A DNA stretch of 64,000 nucleotides, taken from assembly GCA_958295785.1 (NCBI GenBank), contig OY282377.1, positions 2,060,394-2,124,393 of the forward strand, read 5' to 3'. A program made the translations under genes and the position numbers. The notes under the pieces are model-generated. The model was given only the letters and a program-made list of their open reading frames with translations, ran no database searches and was not told where the DNA came from. Each line of letters begins with the position of its first letter. The first letter of the stretch is position 1. This document shows positions 26,360 through 36,214 of the stretch, one piece after another. The DNA is from an uncultured Latescibacterota bacterium (GTDB taxonomy: Bacteria; Latescibacterota; UBA2968).

Positions 26360-26958
26360 TTGTGGGCGTGACAGGGGGGATTGGCGCGGGCAAGAGCACG
26401 GTGTGTGCGGTGTTTGAAAAAGCCGGCGCACGCGTGCTCGATGCCGATGCGGTGGGTCACGAAGTGCTCTGCGACCCGGGCATAATTCGCAACTTGACCG
26501 ATGCGTTTGGGCGAGAAATTTTGGATTCAGACGGGCAAATCGTGCGCCGTGTGTTGGGCGCGCGGGCATTTGCCTCTGAAGAAGGCCGGGGAAAACTCAA
26601 TGCCGCGGTGTGGCAACCGCTTCGGCAGGCGTTGCTGGACAAAATTCAAGCGGCCCTGGATCAAAACCCCGAAAGCTCGGTTGTGGTGGATGCGGCCCTG
26701 CTGCTGGAGCGCGGCGATCCCAAAGCATGGATCGATGTGTTAGTGGTGGTGACGGCGCCCGAACCCGTGAGAATTGAGCGCACAATGGCGCGATTGGGCA
26801 TTTCAAAAGCCGAGGTCAAAGCGCGAATGGCCGCGCAACTGCCCGAAGCGGACAAAGTGGCGGTTGCGGATTTTGTCGTGGTCAATGACGCGACCCCGGC
26901 CGCGTGTCGCAAACGTGCGCGATGCGTTTGGACGCAACTACAAGGCGAGGAGCGATGA
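26356..26958 (+). CDS. coaE: Dephospho-CoA kinase
   Basis: The chosen start is GTG 26356, which overlaps the previous stop codon and has GGGAGGA upstream. This gives 200 residues, the normal length for CoaE. Motifs are the P-loop GGIGAGKST at residues 7-15, DADAVGHEVL, the FG(R)EIL segment, the L-x-x-x-V-W helix region, and DAALLLERG. The enzyme phosphorylates the 3'-hydroxyl of dephospho-CoA in the last step of CoA synthesis. It is tightly coupled to gcvPA through an ATGA overlap. Confidence 0.95.
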   Translation: MIVGVTGGIGAGKSTVCAVFEKAGARVLDADAVGHEVLCDPGIIRNLTDAFGREILDSDGQIVRRVLGARAFASEEGRGKLNAAVWQPLRQALLDKIQAALDQNPESSVVVDAALLLERGDPKAWIDVLVVVTAPEPVRIERTMARLGISKAEVKARMAAQLPEADKVAVADFVVVNDATPAACRKRARCVWTQLQGEER

Positions 26959-28292
26959 ATTATACACCGCATACAGCGCGCGATATTGAGCACATGCTCG
27001 GGGTGCTCGGGGTTTCGTCTGTCGGCGAGTTATTTGCCCCGGTGCCCGAATCGTTGCGTTTGAAAAACCTCGCGTTGCCGCACGGGATCAGCGAAATGGA
27101 GGCGGTGGCTTTTGTGCAATCGCTGGCCGATGGCATACGCGAACAGGGCGCGGTCGCGTCGTTTTTGGGCGGCGGCGCTTACGATCATTTTTCGCCGAGT
27201 GTGGTCGATGCCATGATTTCACGCGGCGAATTTTTTACGGCCTATACGCCCTACCAGCCCGAGGTGAGCCAAGGAACGCTTCGGGCTATTTTTGAATTTC
27301 AGTCCATGATTTGCGAACTGACCGGCATGGAGGTCGCCAATGCGTCGATGTACGATGGCGCGTCTGCACTGGCCGAAGCCGTGCTGATGGCGGTGCGGAT
27401 GAACAATGGCACGCGCGTTTTGTTGCCTCAAAGTCTGCACCCGTTTTACCGGCAGGTGGTGGCTACGTATGTGCGGGGCATTGGCCTCGAATTGGTGGAT
27501 ATTCCATGGTCGGATTCCGGCGCTGTGGATCTGGCGGTTTTGAAGCGCGAATTGACGGCGCAGACAGCGGCTGTGGTCGTGCAAAATCCCAATTTTTTCG
27601 GCGTGCTTGAGTCCTTGGGCGAGATCGGGGATTTGGTCAATCAGACGCAGACGGCTTTTGTGGCGTGCGTCAATCCCATGTCGTTGAGCGCGATTCGTCC
27701 GCCGGGGGATTTTGGCGCGGATATCGTCGTGGGCGATGGGCAACCCTTGGGCCTGCCCCTGTCCTATGGCGGGCCCTATGTCGGATTCTTTGCGTCTCGA
27801 GAAGCGCACGTCCGCAAAATGCCCGGGCGAATCTGCGGCGAGACGACCGATGTGGATGGCGTGCGCGGCTTTGTGCTGACGTTGCAAACGCGCGAGCAAC
27901 ACATTCGGCGCGAGCGCGCCACGTCGAATATCTGCACCAATCAAACCCTGTGTGCAACGGCGGTCACCGTGTATTTGGCAGCGGTCGGGCCGCAGGGGTT
28001 TCGAGAAGTGGGCGAATTGAATTGGCATCAAAGCCATCGCGCGTTGCACGCCTTGACCGCATTGGACGGGGTGCGCCAAAAGTTTTCAGGGGCGATATTT
28101 AACGAGTTTGTTTTGCAAACCGATCACAAGGCATCGGAGGTGCTGGCTGCTTTGCGGCAACAAGGCGTTGAGGCCGGCATCGATTTGGGGCGATTTTATC
28201 CCGCGTTGGAAAATTGCATTTTGACGTGCGTGACGGAAAAGCGGACCGATGCGGATCTCGACCGCCTGATCGATGCGTGGAGGGCGTTGTGA
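26955..28292 (+). CDS. gcvPA: Glycine dehydrogenase (decarboxylating) subunit 1
   Basis: This 445-residue protein starts at ATG 26955 inside the coaE stop, with GGCGAGGAG upstream. It is the N-terminal half of the P-protein in organisms with a split enzyme: FFTAYTPYQPEVSQGTLRAIFEFQSM, TGMEVANASMYDGASALAEA (written here as two motifs), GDGQPLGLPLSYGGPYVGFF and NICTNQTLCA are typical. With subunit 2 it decarboxylates glycine with PLP and loads the aminomethyl group on the H protein. gcvH, gcvT and lpd are not in the window. Confidence 0.95.
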   Translation: MNYTPHTARDIEHMLGVLGVSSVGELFAPVPESLRLKNLALPHGISEMEAVAFVQSLADGIREQGAVASFLGGGAYDHFSPSVVDAMISRGEFFTAYTPYQPEVSQGTLRAIFEFQSMICELTGMEVANASMYDGASALAEAVLMAVRMNNGTRVLLPQSLHPFYRQVVATYVRGIGLELVDIPWSDSGAVDLAVLKRELTAQTAAVVVQNPNFFGVLESLGEIGDLVNQTQTAFVACVNPMSLSAIRPPGDFGADIVVGDGQPLGLPLSYGGPYVGFFASREAHVRKMPGRICGETTDVDGVRGFVLTLQTREQHIRRERATSNICTNQTLCATAVTVYLAAVGPQGFREVGELNWHQSHRALHALTALDGVRQKFSGAIFNEFVLQTDHKASEVLAALRQQGVEAGIDLGRFYPALENCILTCVTEKRTDADLDRLIDAWRAL

Positions 28293-29761
28293 TGATTGGC
28301 GAGAAATTGATTTTTGAACGCGGCGCGCCGGGCAGGCGATGCGCGACTTTTCCGATGGCGGTGGATTCCGGAGCCGCGATTCCCACAACCATGCGCCGCG
28401 ACATTCCGGCCGCGCTGCCCGAAGTGGGCGAACTCGAACTCGTGCGCCACTATACCGCGCTTTCGCAGATGAATTTCAGCATCGATACGCAGTTTTACCC
28501 CCTGGGATCGTGTACGATGAAATACAATCCCCGAGTGCATGAAAAAGCCGCGCGCCTGCCCGAGATCGCGGGGTTGCATCCGCTATCGGAAGACGCCCAA
28601 CCCGCGTTGCGAGTGATCTGGGAGATGGAGCAGGTGCTCAAAGCCATCAGCGGCATGGATGGGTTCACATTTCAACCCGCGGCCGGCGCGCAGGGCGAGT
28701 TTGTGGGAATTTCCCTGATCGCGGCATACCACCGGGCGCGGGGCTATCGCAAAAAGGTGGTGCTGATCCCGGATTCCGCGCACGGCACGAATCCGGCGAC
28801 TGCGGCGATGTGCGGCTATACCGTGCAGGCGATCAAATCAACCGCACGCGGCACAGTGGATGTGGCGGATCTCGAGGCGCGGTTGACCGATGACGTGGCC
28901 GGGCTGATGCTGACCAATCCCAATACGTTTGGCGTGTTTGAAGACGAGATCGAAAAAATTGCCGCGCTGGTACACGGGGTCGGGGGGTTGTTGTACTACG
29001 ATGGCGCGAATCTCAACGCCTTTCTCGGCCAGTGCCGGCCCGGGGACATGGGCTTTGACGTGGTGCATATCAATTTGCACAAGACATTTACCACGCCGCA
29101 CGGCGGAGGCGGCCCGGGGTCTGGGCCCGTGGGCGTTACAAAGGCCCTGTTGCCCTTTTTGCCCCTGCCGGTTGTGGCAAAAAAGGGCGGTGCGTTTCAT
29201 CTCGATTTTGACCGCCCGCAGTCGATAGGCAAGGTGAGTTCGTTTTACGGGAATTTTGGGATGCTGGTGCGCGCGCTGGTCTATGCCGAGATGCTCGGCG
29301 CAGAGGGCATGCGCCGCACGAGCGAGATGGCGGTTTTGAATGCCAATTACATCGCGGCAAAACTCCACGCGCACTACGACCGCCCCAAAAATGGACAACC
29401 CATGCACGAGATGGTGTTTTCCGCGTCGCGCCAAAAAAAGGCGAATGGGATTTCCGCAACCGATATCGCCAAGCGTCTGATCGATTTCGGCATCCATCCG
29501 CCCACGATTTATTTTCCCCTGCCCAATGTCGCACCCGAGACCATGCTGATCGAGCCGACCGAGACCGAGAGCCTGGAGCAACTCGACGTTTTTATTGACG
29601 CGATGATTCGCATTGCACGGGAAGCCGAAGAAAATCCCGCGCTGCTCAAAGATGCCCCGCACGCGACGCCCGTGCGAAGGCTGGACGAAGCCACCGCCGC
29701 GCGCAAACCAATCCTGCGCTGGAAGCGAGGCGCAACGGCAACCGCCGTTCAAAAACCATGA
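28292..29761 (+). CDS. gcvPB: Glycine dehydrogenase (decarboxylating) subunit 2
   Basis: This 489-residue protein starts at ATG 28292, sharing one base with the gcvPA stop (TGATG). It is the PLP-binding half of the P-protein: FYPLGSCTMKYNPRVHEK, PAAGAQGEFVG, DSAHGTNPATAAMCGY, and the PLP lysine in NLHKTFTTPHGGGGPGSG. The four genes peptidase MA, coaE, gcvPA and gcvPB overlap one another and form one transcription unit. The C-terminal tail (about 470-489) is basic and variable. The restriction methylase gene starts 13 bases after the stop, with no terminator between, so its mRNA may continue into the mod/res pair. Confidence 0.95.
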   Translation: MIGEKLIFERGAPGRRCATFPMAVDSGAAIPTTMRRDIPAALPEVGELELVRHYTALSQMNFSIDTQFYPLGSCTMKYNPRVHEKAARLPEIAGLHPLSEDAQPALRVIWEMEQVLKAISGMDGFTFQPAAGAQGEFVGISLIAAYHRARGYRKKVVLIPDSAHGTNPATAAMCGYTVQAIKSTARGTVDVADLEARLTDDVAGLMLTNPNTFGVFEDEIEKIAALVHGVGGLLYYDGANLNAFLGQCRPGDMGFDVVHINLHKTFTTPHGGGGPGSGPVGVTKALLPFLPLPVVAKKGGAFHLDFDRPQSIGKVSSFYGNFGMLVRALVYAEMLGAEGMRRTSEMAVLNANYIAAKLHAHYDRPKNGQPMHEMVFSASRQKKANGISATDIAKRLIDFGIHPPTIYFPLPNVAPETMLIEPTETESLEQLDVFIDAMIRIAREAEENPALLKDAPHATPVRRLDEATAARKPILRWKRGATATAVQKP

Positions 29762-29774
29762 GAGATACCGCAAC

Positions 29775-32700
29775 ATGACAACCCCATCTGCCAAACCAAA
29801 GGCCCACATTGAAAAATTCCAGCACCTGCTACGCGAGTTGTTTCAGTTCGACAGCACGGACCTCGATTTCGGCATTTACCGCATCATGAATTACAAGCGG
29901 GATGTGATCGAAAAGTTCATTGCGGAGGACTTGCCCAAGGCTATCTCCGATGATCTGAAGCGGGGCGTGTTGGCCGAACAAGATCGGGCCGCTACGGAAC
30001 TGGCGGAAATCGAGCAACAGGTCAAGGATAACATCGGCGAAAACGCGATTGATGACAATGGTGAGCTGCTCCGTGACTATCGAAATACGCGGGTCGGCAA
30101 GAAGTACTTGGACGCCAAAGACAGATTAGCTAATGGTCGGAGCCGCGAAGCTGTCGAGATCGACATCTTCAACCACCTGTACGCCTTTTTTAGCTCTTAC
30201 TACGAGGACGGCGATTTTATCTCCAAGCGCCGCTACGCCAAGCGTCAGCAATACGCCATCCCCTACAACGGCGAGGAAGTCCATCTCCATTGGGCCAACC
30301 GCGACCAGTACTATGTCAAAACCGGCGAACACTTCCGCGACTACGACTGGAAAGCCCCCAACGGCATCGCGGTGCATTTTCGGATCAAGGCTGCGGATGT
30401 GGAGCAGAACAACGTCAAGGGCGACAAGCGATTTTTCCTGCCCCTCGTCGCTAAGACGGAATGGGATGCCAAGGCACGCGCAATCACCATTCCCTTTGAA
30501 TACCGCCCCCTAACCGAACGGGAAAAGCGCGACTACGGAACAAAAAATCAGCAGGAGAAAATTATCGACGCGGCGGTTGGCGCCATCCCCGAACAGATCG
30601 GGGCTGGTGCCGAAGCGTTGCCGGCACTGACCGGCGAGCGGCATCGCAATGGCAAGGACGAATCCGTCTGCGACTTGGAGCACCACCTGATTCAGTACAC
30701 GCGGCGCAACACGTCGGATTTTTTTATTCACAAAGATCTGGAGGGATTCCTCTCCCGCGAGCTCGACTTCTACCTGAAAAACGAGGTGCTGAATTTAGAC
30801 GAAATGACCGTTGCGGGCGAAAATATGACCAAAGGCTGGTTCCAGATGCTGCGGCTCATAAAGGCCGTCGGCAATCGGATTATCGCGTTTTTGGCGCAGA
30901 TCGAGAATTTTCAAAAGATGCTGTGGGAAAAGCGCAAGTTCATCACTGAAACGCAGTACTGCATCACCGTTGGCAACATCGACGAAAGGTTCTATCCCGC
31001 CATCGCCGCGTGCGAGGCGCAATGGGCGAAGTGGAAAGCGTTGTTCCACATTGACGAGGACGCGATCAACCTGTTCAATTCGGGTCAGGATACGCAGGGC
31101 AAGCGCATCGCATTTGTGCAGGCGCACCCCACGCTCGTGCTGGACACCCGATATTTTGACGCGGACTTCACCGACCGCCTGCTCGCGTCTTTTGACGACT
31201 TGGACGGGATGACCGACGGATTGCTGATTCACGGCGACAACTGGCAGGCGTTGAATTTGTTGCGGGAAAAGTACGCCGAGGAAGTGAAGTGCATCTACAT
31301 CGATCCACCGTATAACACATCGGCTTCTGAAATCATTTACAAGAACGGGTATAAGCATTCGTCTTGGCTTAGCCTTATGGAAAATCGCATTAGCATATCG
31401 GCTGATCTAATGCGGGATTCTGCGGTTTTGACAATCGCTATTGATGAGAATGAAATGGAGCGCTTGAGCTTCCTCCTTGACAGGCTATTTCCACTTCATT
31501 CGAAGACTTGTGTGTCTGTGGTACATAATCCGGGAGGAATTCAAGGTGATAACTTTTCGTACAATAACGAGTTCGCCTATTTTGTGTATCCCGCGGCAAA
31601 AGGGCGATACATTGGCATGCAAAAGCGCGACGATAACCCCGACGTCAGGCCATTGAGGGATGTTTCTACAGGTGAACATCTCCGTACAGACGCTGCAAAC
31701 TGCTTTTATCCCATATATGTCAAAGAAGCCAAAGTTATTGGCTTTGGAGATGTTTGTGAGGATGCTTTTCACCCAAGCGAAGTTAATGTAGATGCGGGAA
31801 ACGGCGTGCTTGCGGTGTATCCGATAGATGCCCAGGGGAATGAGCGGAAATGGGTGTTTAGCAGACAGAATGTCGAAGGCATCAAAGACGAACTTACGGT
31901 GGAATGGAACAAATCGCGTAAGATTTGGGATATTATACGCCGAAAAACCCGCTTCAATTACAAAACCGTTTGGGACAGCAAGCGTTACAACGCCAACAGC
32001 TACGGCTCCAAATTGCTTAGAGACATTCTTGGAAACAGGTCTTTTCAGTTTCCCAAATCCATCAACACTGTGCGAGACTGTGTGGATGCTTGCATCCATA
32101 GTTTCGACGATGCTACTGTCCTCGACTACTTCGCCGGCTCTGGCACCACGGGTCACGCCGTTATCAACCTCAACCGGGAAGATGGCGGGCGGCGCGCGTT
32201 CATTCTCGTCGAGATGGGCGAATACTTCGACACCGTGCTCTTGCCCCGCATCGAGAAAGTCACCTTCACGCCCGAATGGCGGGATGGGAAGCCCAAGCGC
32301 ATGGCGACGTTAGATGAGGCCGAGCGATCTCCGCGCATCGTCAAATACATGTGCGTCGAGAATTACGAAGACGCGCTGAACAACATCGCCTTTGACGAGG
32401 CGGCCGGGCAGTTGAAATTGGAGGAGCAACTCGACGACTACCTGATCAAATACATGCTGCAATGGGAAACCAAAGACAGCGCGACCCTGCTCAATGTGGC
32501 AAAGATCGCCAGTCCGTTCACTTACCGCTTGCGGGTTCAAACCAATGGAGAAACGCAGGAGCGGACAGCGGACATTCCCGAGACGTTCAACTATTTGTTG
32601 GGGCTGAACGTGCGAACGCGTCGGGTGTATGAGGACGAGGGGCGACGCTATGTGGTCTATCGGGGCGAAACCCGCGATGCGCCCGGGCGCGAGGTGGCGG

Positions 32701-32885
32701 TTATCTGGCGGAAAACCGAAGGATGGGAACGAGTCGACTTTGATCGGGATCGGCAGTTCATCGCCGATCAAGGGCTGGCCGATGGCGTGGCGGTGGTTTA
32801 TGTCAACGGGGATTCCTGCATTCCCGGAGCCATAGCAATAGAGCCGATGTTCAAAGCGCGCATGTTCGCAGAGGTGGAGACATGA
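29775..32885 (+). CDS. Type III-like DNA adenine methyltransferase (Mod)
   Basis: The start ATG at 29775 is chosen because upstream codons overlap gcvPB; it gives 1036 residues, but its Shine-Dalgarno is weak. The order of motifs is that of beta-class N6-adenine methylases: catalytic DPPYNT at 510-515, a target-recognition region, then AdoMet-binding DYFAGSGTT at 784-792. The first 480 residues are a large N-terminal extension (DSTDLDFGIYRIMNYKRD) seen in Mod proteins paired with helicase-type Res subunits. The region between the two motifs (about 31310-32100) is more AT-rich than its flanks, consistent with a swapped recognition domain. It methylates DNA to protect it from, and guide, the Res partner. 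Confidence 0.88.
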   Translation: MTTPSAKPKAHIEKFQHLLRELFQFDSTDLDFGIYRIMNYKRDVIEKFIAEDLPKAISDDLKRGVLAEQDRAATELAEIEQQVKDNIGENAIDDNGELLRDYRNTRVGKKYLDAKDRLANGRSREAVEIDIFNHLYAFFSSYYEDGDFISKRRYAKRQQYAIPYNGEEVHLHWANRDQYYVKTGEHFRDYDWKAPNGIAVHFRIKAADVEQNNVKGDKRFFLPLVAKTEWDAKARAITIPFEYRPLTEREKRDYGTKNQQEKIIDAAVGAIPEQIGAGAEALPALTGERHRNGKDESVCDLEHHLIQYTRRNTSDFFIHKDLEGFLSRELDFYLKNEVLNLDEMTVAGENMTKGWFQMLRLIKAVGNRIIAFLAQIENFQKMLWEKRKFITETQYCITVGNIDERFYPAIAACEAQWAKWKALFHIDEDAINLFNSGQDTQGKRIAFVQAHPTLVLDTRYFDADFTDRLLASFDDLDGMTDGLLIHGDNWQALNLLREKYAEEVKCIYIDPPYNTSASEIIYKNGYKHSSWLSLMENRISISADLMRDSAVLTIAIDENEMERLSFLLDRLFPLHSKTCVSVVHNPGGIQGDNFSYNNEFAYFVYPAAKGRYIGMQKRDDNPDVRPLRDVSTGEHLRTDAANCFYPIYVKEAKVIGFGDVCEDAFHPSEVNVDAGNGVLAVYPIDAQGNERKWVFSRQNVEGIKDELTVEWNKSRKIWDIIRRKTRFNYKTVWDSKRYNANSYGSKLLRDILGNRSFQFPKSINTVRDCVDACIHSFDDATVLDYFAGSGTTGHAVINLNREDGGRRAFILVEMGEYFDTVLLPRIEKVTFTPEWRDGKPKRMATLDEAERSPRIVKYMCVENYEDALNNIAFDEAAGQLKLEEQLDDYLIKYMLQWETKDSATLLNVAKIASPFTYRLRVQTNGETQERTADIPETFNYLLGLNVRTRRVYEDEGRRYVVYRGETRDAPGREVAVIWRKTEGWERVDFDRDRQFIADQGLADGVAVVYVNGDSCIPGAIAIEPMFKARMFAEVET

Positions 32886-32932
32886 ATGCGAAAATCGATC
32901 AACTGAAAGCAATTACTGGGGAAAGGATCTAG
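32882..32932 (+). other. 16-codon mini-frame coupling mod to res
   Basis: An ATG overlapping the mod stop as ATGA opens MNAKIDQLKAITGERI and ends at TAG 32930-32932, four bases before the res start. There is no Shine-Dalgarno of its own. It may be a gene scrap or a translational coupler. Confidence 0.3.
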
Positions 32933-32935
32933 CTG

Positions 32936-35900
32936 ATGTCTCGCCGCCGAACCCAAGCGCGACCGAGCGATTATGCCAGTCTGGAACGACGGCTGGTTCT
33001 GTTGGCTTGGCTGAATGAACGGCTGGGCTACCGAGAGAACCGCGCTCTCTTAGCGGACATGGCGCAGGCCGATGAGGGCTTTGACGCCGAGGGGCGCAGC
33101 TACATTTACGCCCGGCTGGCGTCTGGAGAGAGCCGCCTAAAAGACGTTTCGCTGACCGACTTGGCGCGTTACGACGCCAATATCCGCGTGCATCTAACGG
33201 CGATGAACAAGGGCAGGTTGCGGCCCATCGCCCTGCGCTACTTTCAATATCTGGCGGCCCTATACACTGAAATTTTTCTCGACTGGTCCTGCAACCGCCG
33301 CGGCGCGCTGTTGCGCTCGCTGAACGATTTGGTCAAGCGGCGCAATGTCAACCGTCCCGCCCGAGAGGCGCGGGAAACGGAATTTGCAACGTCGGATTTG
33401 CGAAAACTGGCGTTCTGGATGGCGACGGGCAGCGGCAAGACGCTCATCATGCACCTGAACTACCGGCAGTTTCTCCATTACAATCGCGATCCGCTGGACA
33501 ACATCCTGTTAATTACGCCCAACGAAGGATTGAGCGATCAGCATTTGGCGGAACTGCAAACGTCCAACATCCCCGCCGCGCGGTTCGACCTGACCAAAAG
33601 CAACCTGCTGAGGGCTGGGCGAAACGCCATTGAAGTTACCGAGATTACCAAACTGGTAGAGACAAAGCGGGGCGGTGGGGTGCGCGTACCCGTCGAGGCA
33701 TTTGCGGGCAACAACCTGATTTTTGTCGACGAGGGGCACAAAGGCTCAGGCGGCGAAGCGTGGCGCAATCTGCGCGATGCGCTGGGCGAAACCGGGTTCA
33801 CGTTTGAATACAGTGCCACCTTTGGGCAAGCCCTGGCCGCGGCGCAGAACCCCGAGTTGATGGCTGAATACGGCAAGGCCATCGCGTTTGACTATTCCTA
33901 TCGCTACTTCTACGGCGATGGCTATGGCAAGGACTTCCACATTCTCAACTTGCAACAGGCGACGACCGCGGATCGGACGGATAGGCTGTTGCTCGCCAAC
34001 CTGCTCTCCTTTTGCGAACAGCAACTCGTCTTTGCCGAGCAGGGCGAGGCGTTCCGGCCCTACAATCTGGCCCGGCCGCTGTGGGTTTTCGTAGGCGGCA
34101 GCGTCAACGCGGTCTATACGGAAAGACGCCAACCCCGGAGCGACATCTTGACGGTGGTGCGGTTCTTGCATCGGCTGATAGCGAATAGCAGTTGGGCGAT
34201 GGCCGCTATCGGCGAGTTGATGGCGGGGAACTCGGGCCTGCGCGACGCGGATGGAAAGGACATTTTCGCCGACAAATTTGAGTACCTGCGCGGACGGGAT
34301 TCGGCAACGGTGTATCGGGATATACTGGCGAGGGTGTTGCACGCCTCCGCCGGCAGTGGGCTACACCTGTGCAACATACGCGGCCGCGATGGCGAAATAG
34401 GGCTTAAAGTCGGCGGTGCTGAGGATTACTTTGGCCTCATTTACATCGGGGATACCGCGAAATTCAAAAATCTGGTCGCGGCTGACAACGCCGGTATCGC
34501 CCTTGAGGAGGATGCGTTCTCCGGCTCCCTGTTTGACGGGATCAACGCGCCGGGAACGACCATCGAGGTGCTGATTGGCGCCCGAAAATTTATTGAGGGT
34601 TGGGATTCTTGGCGCGTGTCCAATATGGGGTTGCTCAACATCGGCAGGAGCGAGGGGTCGCAGATCATCCAACTGTTCGGCCGCGGCGTGCGTTTGCGCG
34701 GGCGGGATATGACCTTGAAACGCAGCGCAGCACTGGACGGGCAACACCCCGATGACATCAAGCTGTTGGAAACGCTCAATATCTTTGCCGTACGCGCCAA
34801 CTATATGGCCCAATTTCGGGATTACTTGGAGCGAGAAGGCGTGGAACGAGATGGAGTGTTGGATCTGCCGTTGTCCATTGTGCCCAATCGGAATTTTCTC
34901 AACAAGGACTTGGTCATCCCCCGCGTGAACGACGGGCGGGATTTCGCAGCCGAAACCGAGGTGCTGCTGGCTCCCAATCCCGATGTGCGGCGCGTGTTGG
35001 TCGATGTGTCTGCAAAGGTGAGGCAGTTGGACGGCGACTTTGCCGAAATGGCCCGTGCCACATCCGGCGACGAAAGGCGCATACCGCGCGAAAGCTTCGC
35101 GTTGGTCGATTGGGGGGATGTCTATCTCGACTTGCTCGAATACAAGGCGCAACGAGGATGGGGCAATCTGATCATCTGCCCGGATGAGCCGAGACATATC
35201 CTCGGTGCTGAGACGCCTGTGTACCACCTGATCGCCGAGGAGAATGTGGTAAAACCGCGTAGCTATGAGGACCGAGAGCGGTTGCAGGAGACAGTGGTCA
35301 GCATTGTGCGGAAATACGCGGACGCGCTCTATCGGCACGAGCGGGCGCAATGGGAGTCCCGTCATGTGGTCTATAAGACGCTGGATGAAAGCGACCCGAA
35401 TTTCCAATTCAACTTTGACGATGGCGGCGGCAGATACATCGTCAGCGTGCCTCGGTTAGAAAGAGATTTGATAGACGACCTCGAACAACTCATCGCCGAT
35501 AGCCATGCGCTCTACAAAAGCGACATGGGCAATTTGCCGCGCATTCACTTTGATCAACACTTGTACCAGCCCTTGCTCGTGGAAAGCACGGAGAAAATAA
35601 CGCTGTCTCCGCCGGGCTTGAACGAAGGCGAGAAGCAATTTGTCAATGACTTGAAGGCGTTCTGGGCAAAAGAGAAGGACAACGCGCTGGCCGATACAGA
35701 AGTATTTCTCTTGCGGAATCAGGGCCGAGGCAAAGGGGTGGGATTTTTTGAAAACAGCGGATTCTATCCCGATTTCATCCTTTGGATTAAAACGGCGAAT
35801 GAGCAGCGCATCGCGTTTATTGAACCGCACGGCATGCTCAACGCTGTCGCTTATATGCATGACCATAAGGCCCAACTCCACGAGCGGTTGCCAGAATTGG

Positions 35901-36106
35901 CGCGCAGAATAACCCGGCCATCCGGTCTGCCGAAGGTGCGTCTCGATTCTTTCATCATTTCGAAAACGCCTTATGGGGAATTGCACAAGCGTTACGAGAA
36001 TGGCTCGTGGAGCCGTGAAAATTTCGCCGACAAGCACATTCTTTTTTTTCAGCGCGGCGACGACTACGATTATTTGGCGAAAATTTTTCAAGGGAATGCG
36101 GTATAG
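32936..36106 (+). CDS. Type III-like restriction helicase-nuclease (Res)
   Basis: This 1056-residue protein has SF2 helicase motifs: Walker A MATGSGKT at 162-169, DEGH at 265-268, SAT at 293-295 and FGRGVRLRG (motif VI) near 585. The C-terminal region carries a PD-(D/E)xK-like nuclease core, GFYPDFILWIK ... AFIEPHGM, in which the usual E-x-K lysine is histidine. Related Res-like proteins often have a DPHG or EPHG ending. The AGGATCTAGCTG sequence upstream gives a weak ribosome-binding site. With Mod it should form an ATP-dependent restriction complex against unmethylated foreign DNA. Confidence 0.87.
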   Translation: MSRRRTQARPSDYASLERRLVLLAWLNERLGYRENRALLADMAQADEGFDAEGRSYIYARLASGESRLKDVSLTDLARYDANIRVHLTAMNKGRLRPIALRYFQYLAALYTEIFLDWSCNRRGALLRSLNDLVKRRNVNRPAREARETEFATSDLRKLAFWMATGSGKTLIMHLNYRQFLHYNRDPLDNILLITPNEGLSDQHLAELQTSNIPAARFDLTKSNLLRAGRNAIEVTEITKLVETKRGGGVRVPVEAFAGNNLIFVDEGHKGSGGEAWRNLRDALGETGFTFEYSATFGQALAAAQNPELMAEYGKAIAFDYSYRYFYGDGYGKDFHILNLQQATTADRTDRLLLANLLSFCEQQLVFAEQGEAFRPYNLARPLWVFVGGSVNAVYTERRQPRSDILTVVRFLHRLIANSSWAMAAIGELMAGNSGLRDADGKDIFADKFEYLRGRDSATVYRDILARVLHASAGSGLHLCNIRGRDGEIGLKVGGAEDYFGLIYIGDTAKFKNLVAADNAGIALEEDAFSGSLFDGINAPGTTIEVLIGARKFIEGWDSWRVSNMGLLNIGRSEGSQIIQLFGRGVRLRGRDMTLKRSAALDGQHPDDIKLLETLNIFAVRANYMAQFRDYLEREGVERDGVLDLPLSIVPNRNFLNKDLVIPRVNDGRDFAAETEVLLAPNPDVRRVLVDVSAKVRQLDGDFAEMARATSGDERRIPRESFALVDWGDVYLDLLEYKAQRGWGNLIICPDEPRHILGAETPVYHLIAEENVVKPRSYEDRERLQETVVSIVRKYADALYRHERAQWESRHVVYKTLDESDPNFQFNFDDGGGRYIVSVPRLERDLIDDLEQLIADSHALYKSDMGNLPRIHFDQHLYQPLLVESTEKITLSPPGLNEGEKQFVNDLKAFWAKEKDNALADTEVFLLRNQGRGKGVGFFENSGFYPDFILWIKTANEQRIAFIEPHGMLNAVAYMHDHKAQLHERLPELARRITRPSGLPKVRLDSFIISKTPYGELHKRYENGSWSRENFADKHILFFQRGDDYDYLAKIFQGNAV

Positions 36107-36136
36107 GCATCCAGTCCCATTTCTCTATTGCCAAAC

Positions 36137-36168
36137 AAAAAGACCGTCCAAATCAGACGGTCTTTTTG
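36137..36168. terminator. Bidirectional terminator between res and the Gfo/Idh gene
   Basis: AAAAAGACCGTC and GACGGTCTTTTT form a perfect 12-base inverted repeat with a 7-base loop (CAAATCA). T-tracts are present on both strands, so it serves both converging genes. Confidence 0.9.
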
Positions 36169-36214
36169 CGTGATGGCACATTTTATTTTGTTGGCCGGGG
36201 GGTGTCTATTCGTC

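Noticed and set aside
25439-26569. Long minus-strand open frame of 376 codons
   Set aside because: It is antisense to the peptidase MA and coaE genes and is rich in Pro, Arg and His, as expected for a shadow of a GC-rich gene.
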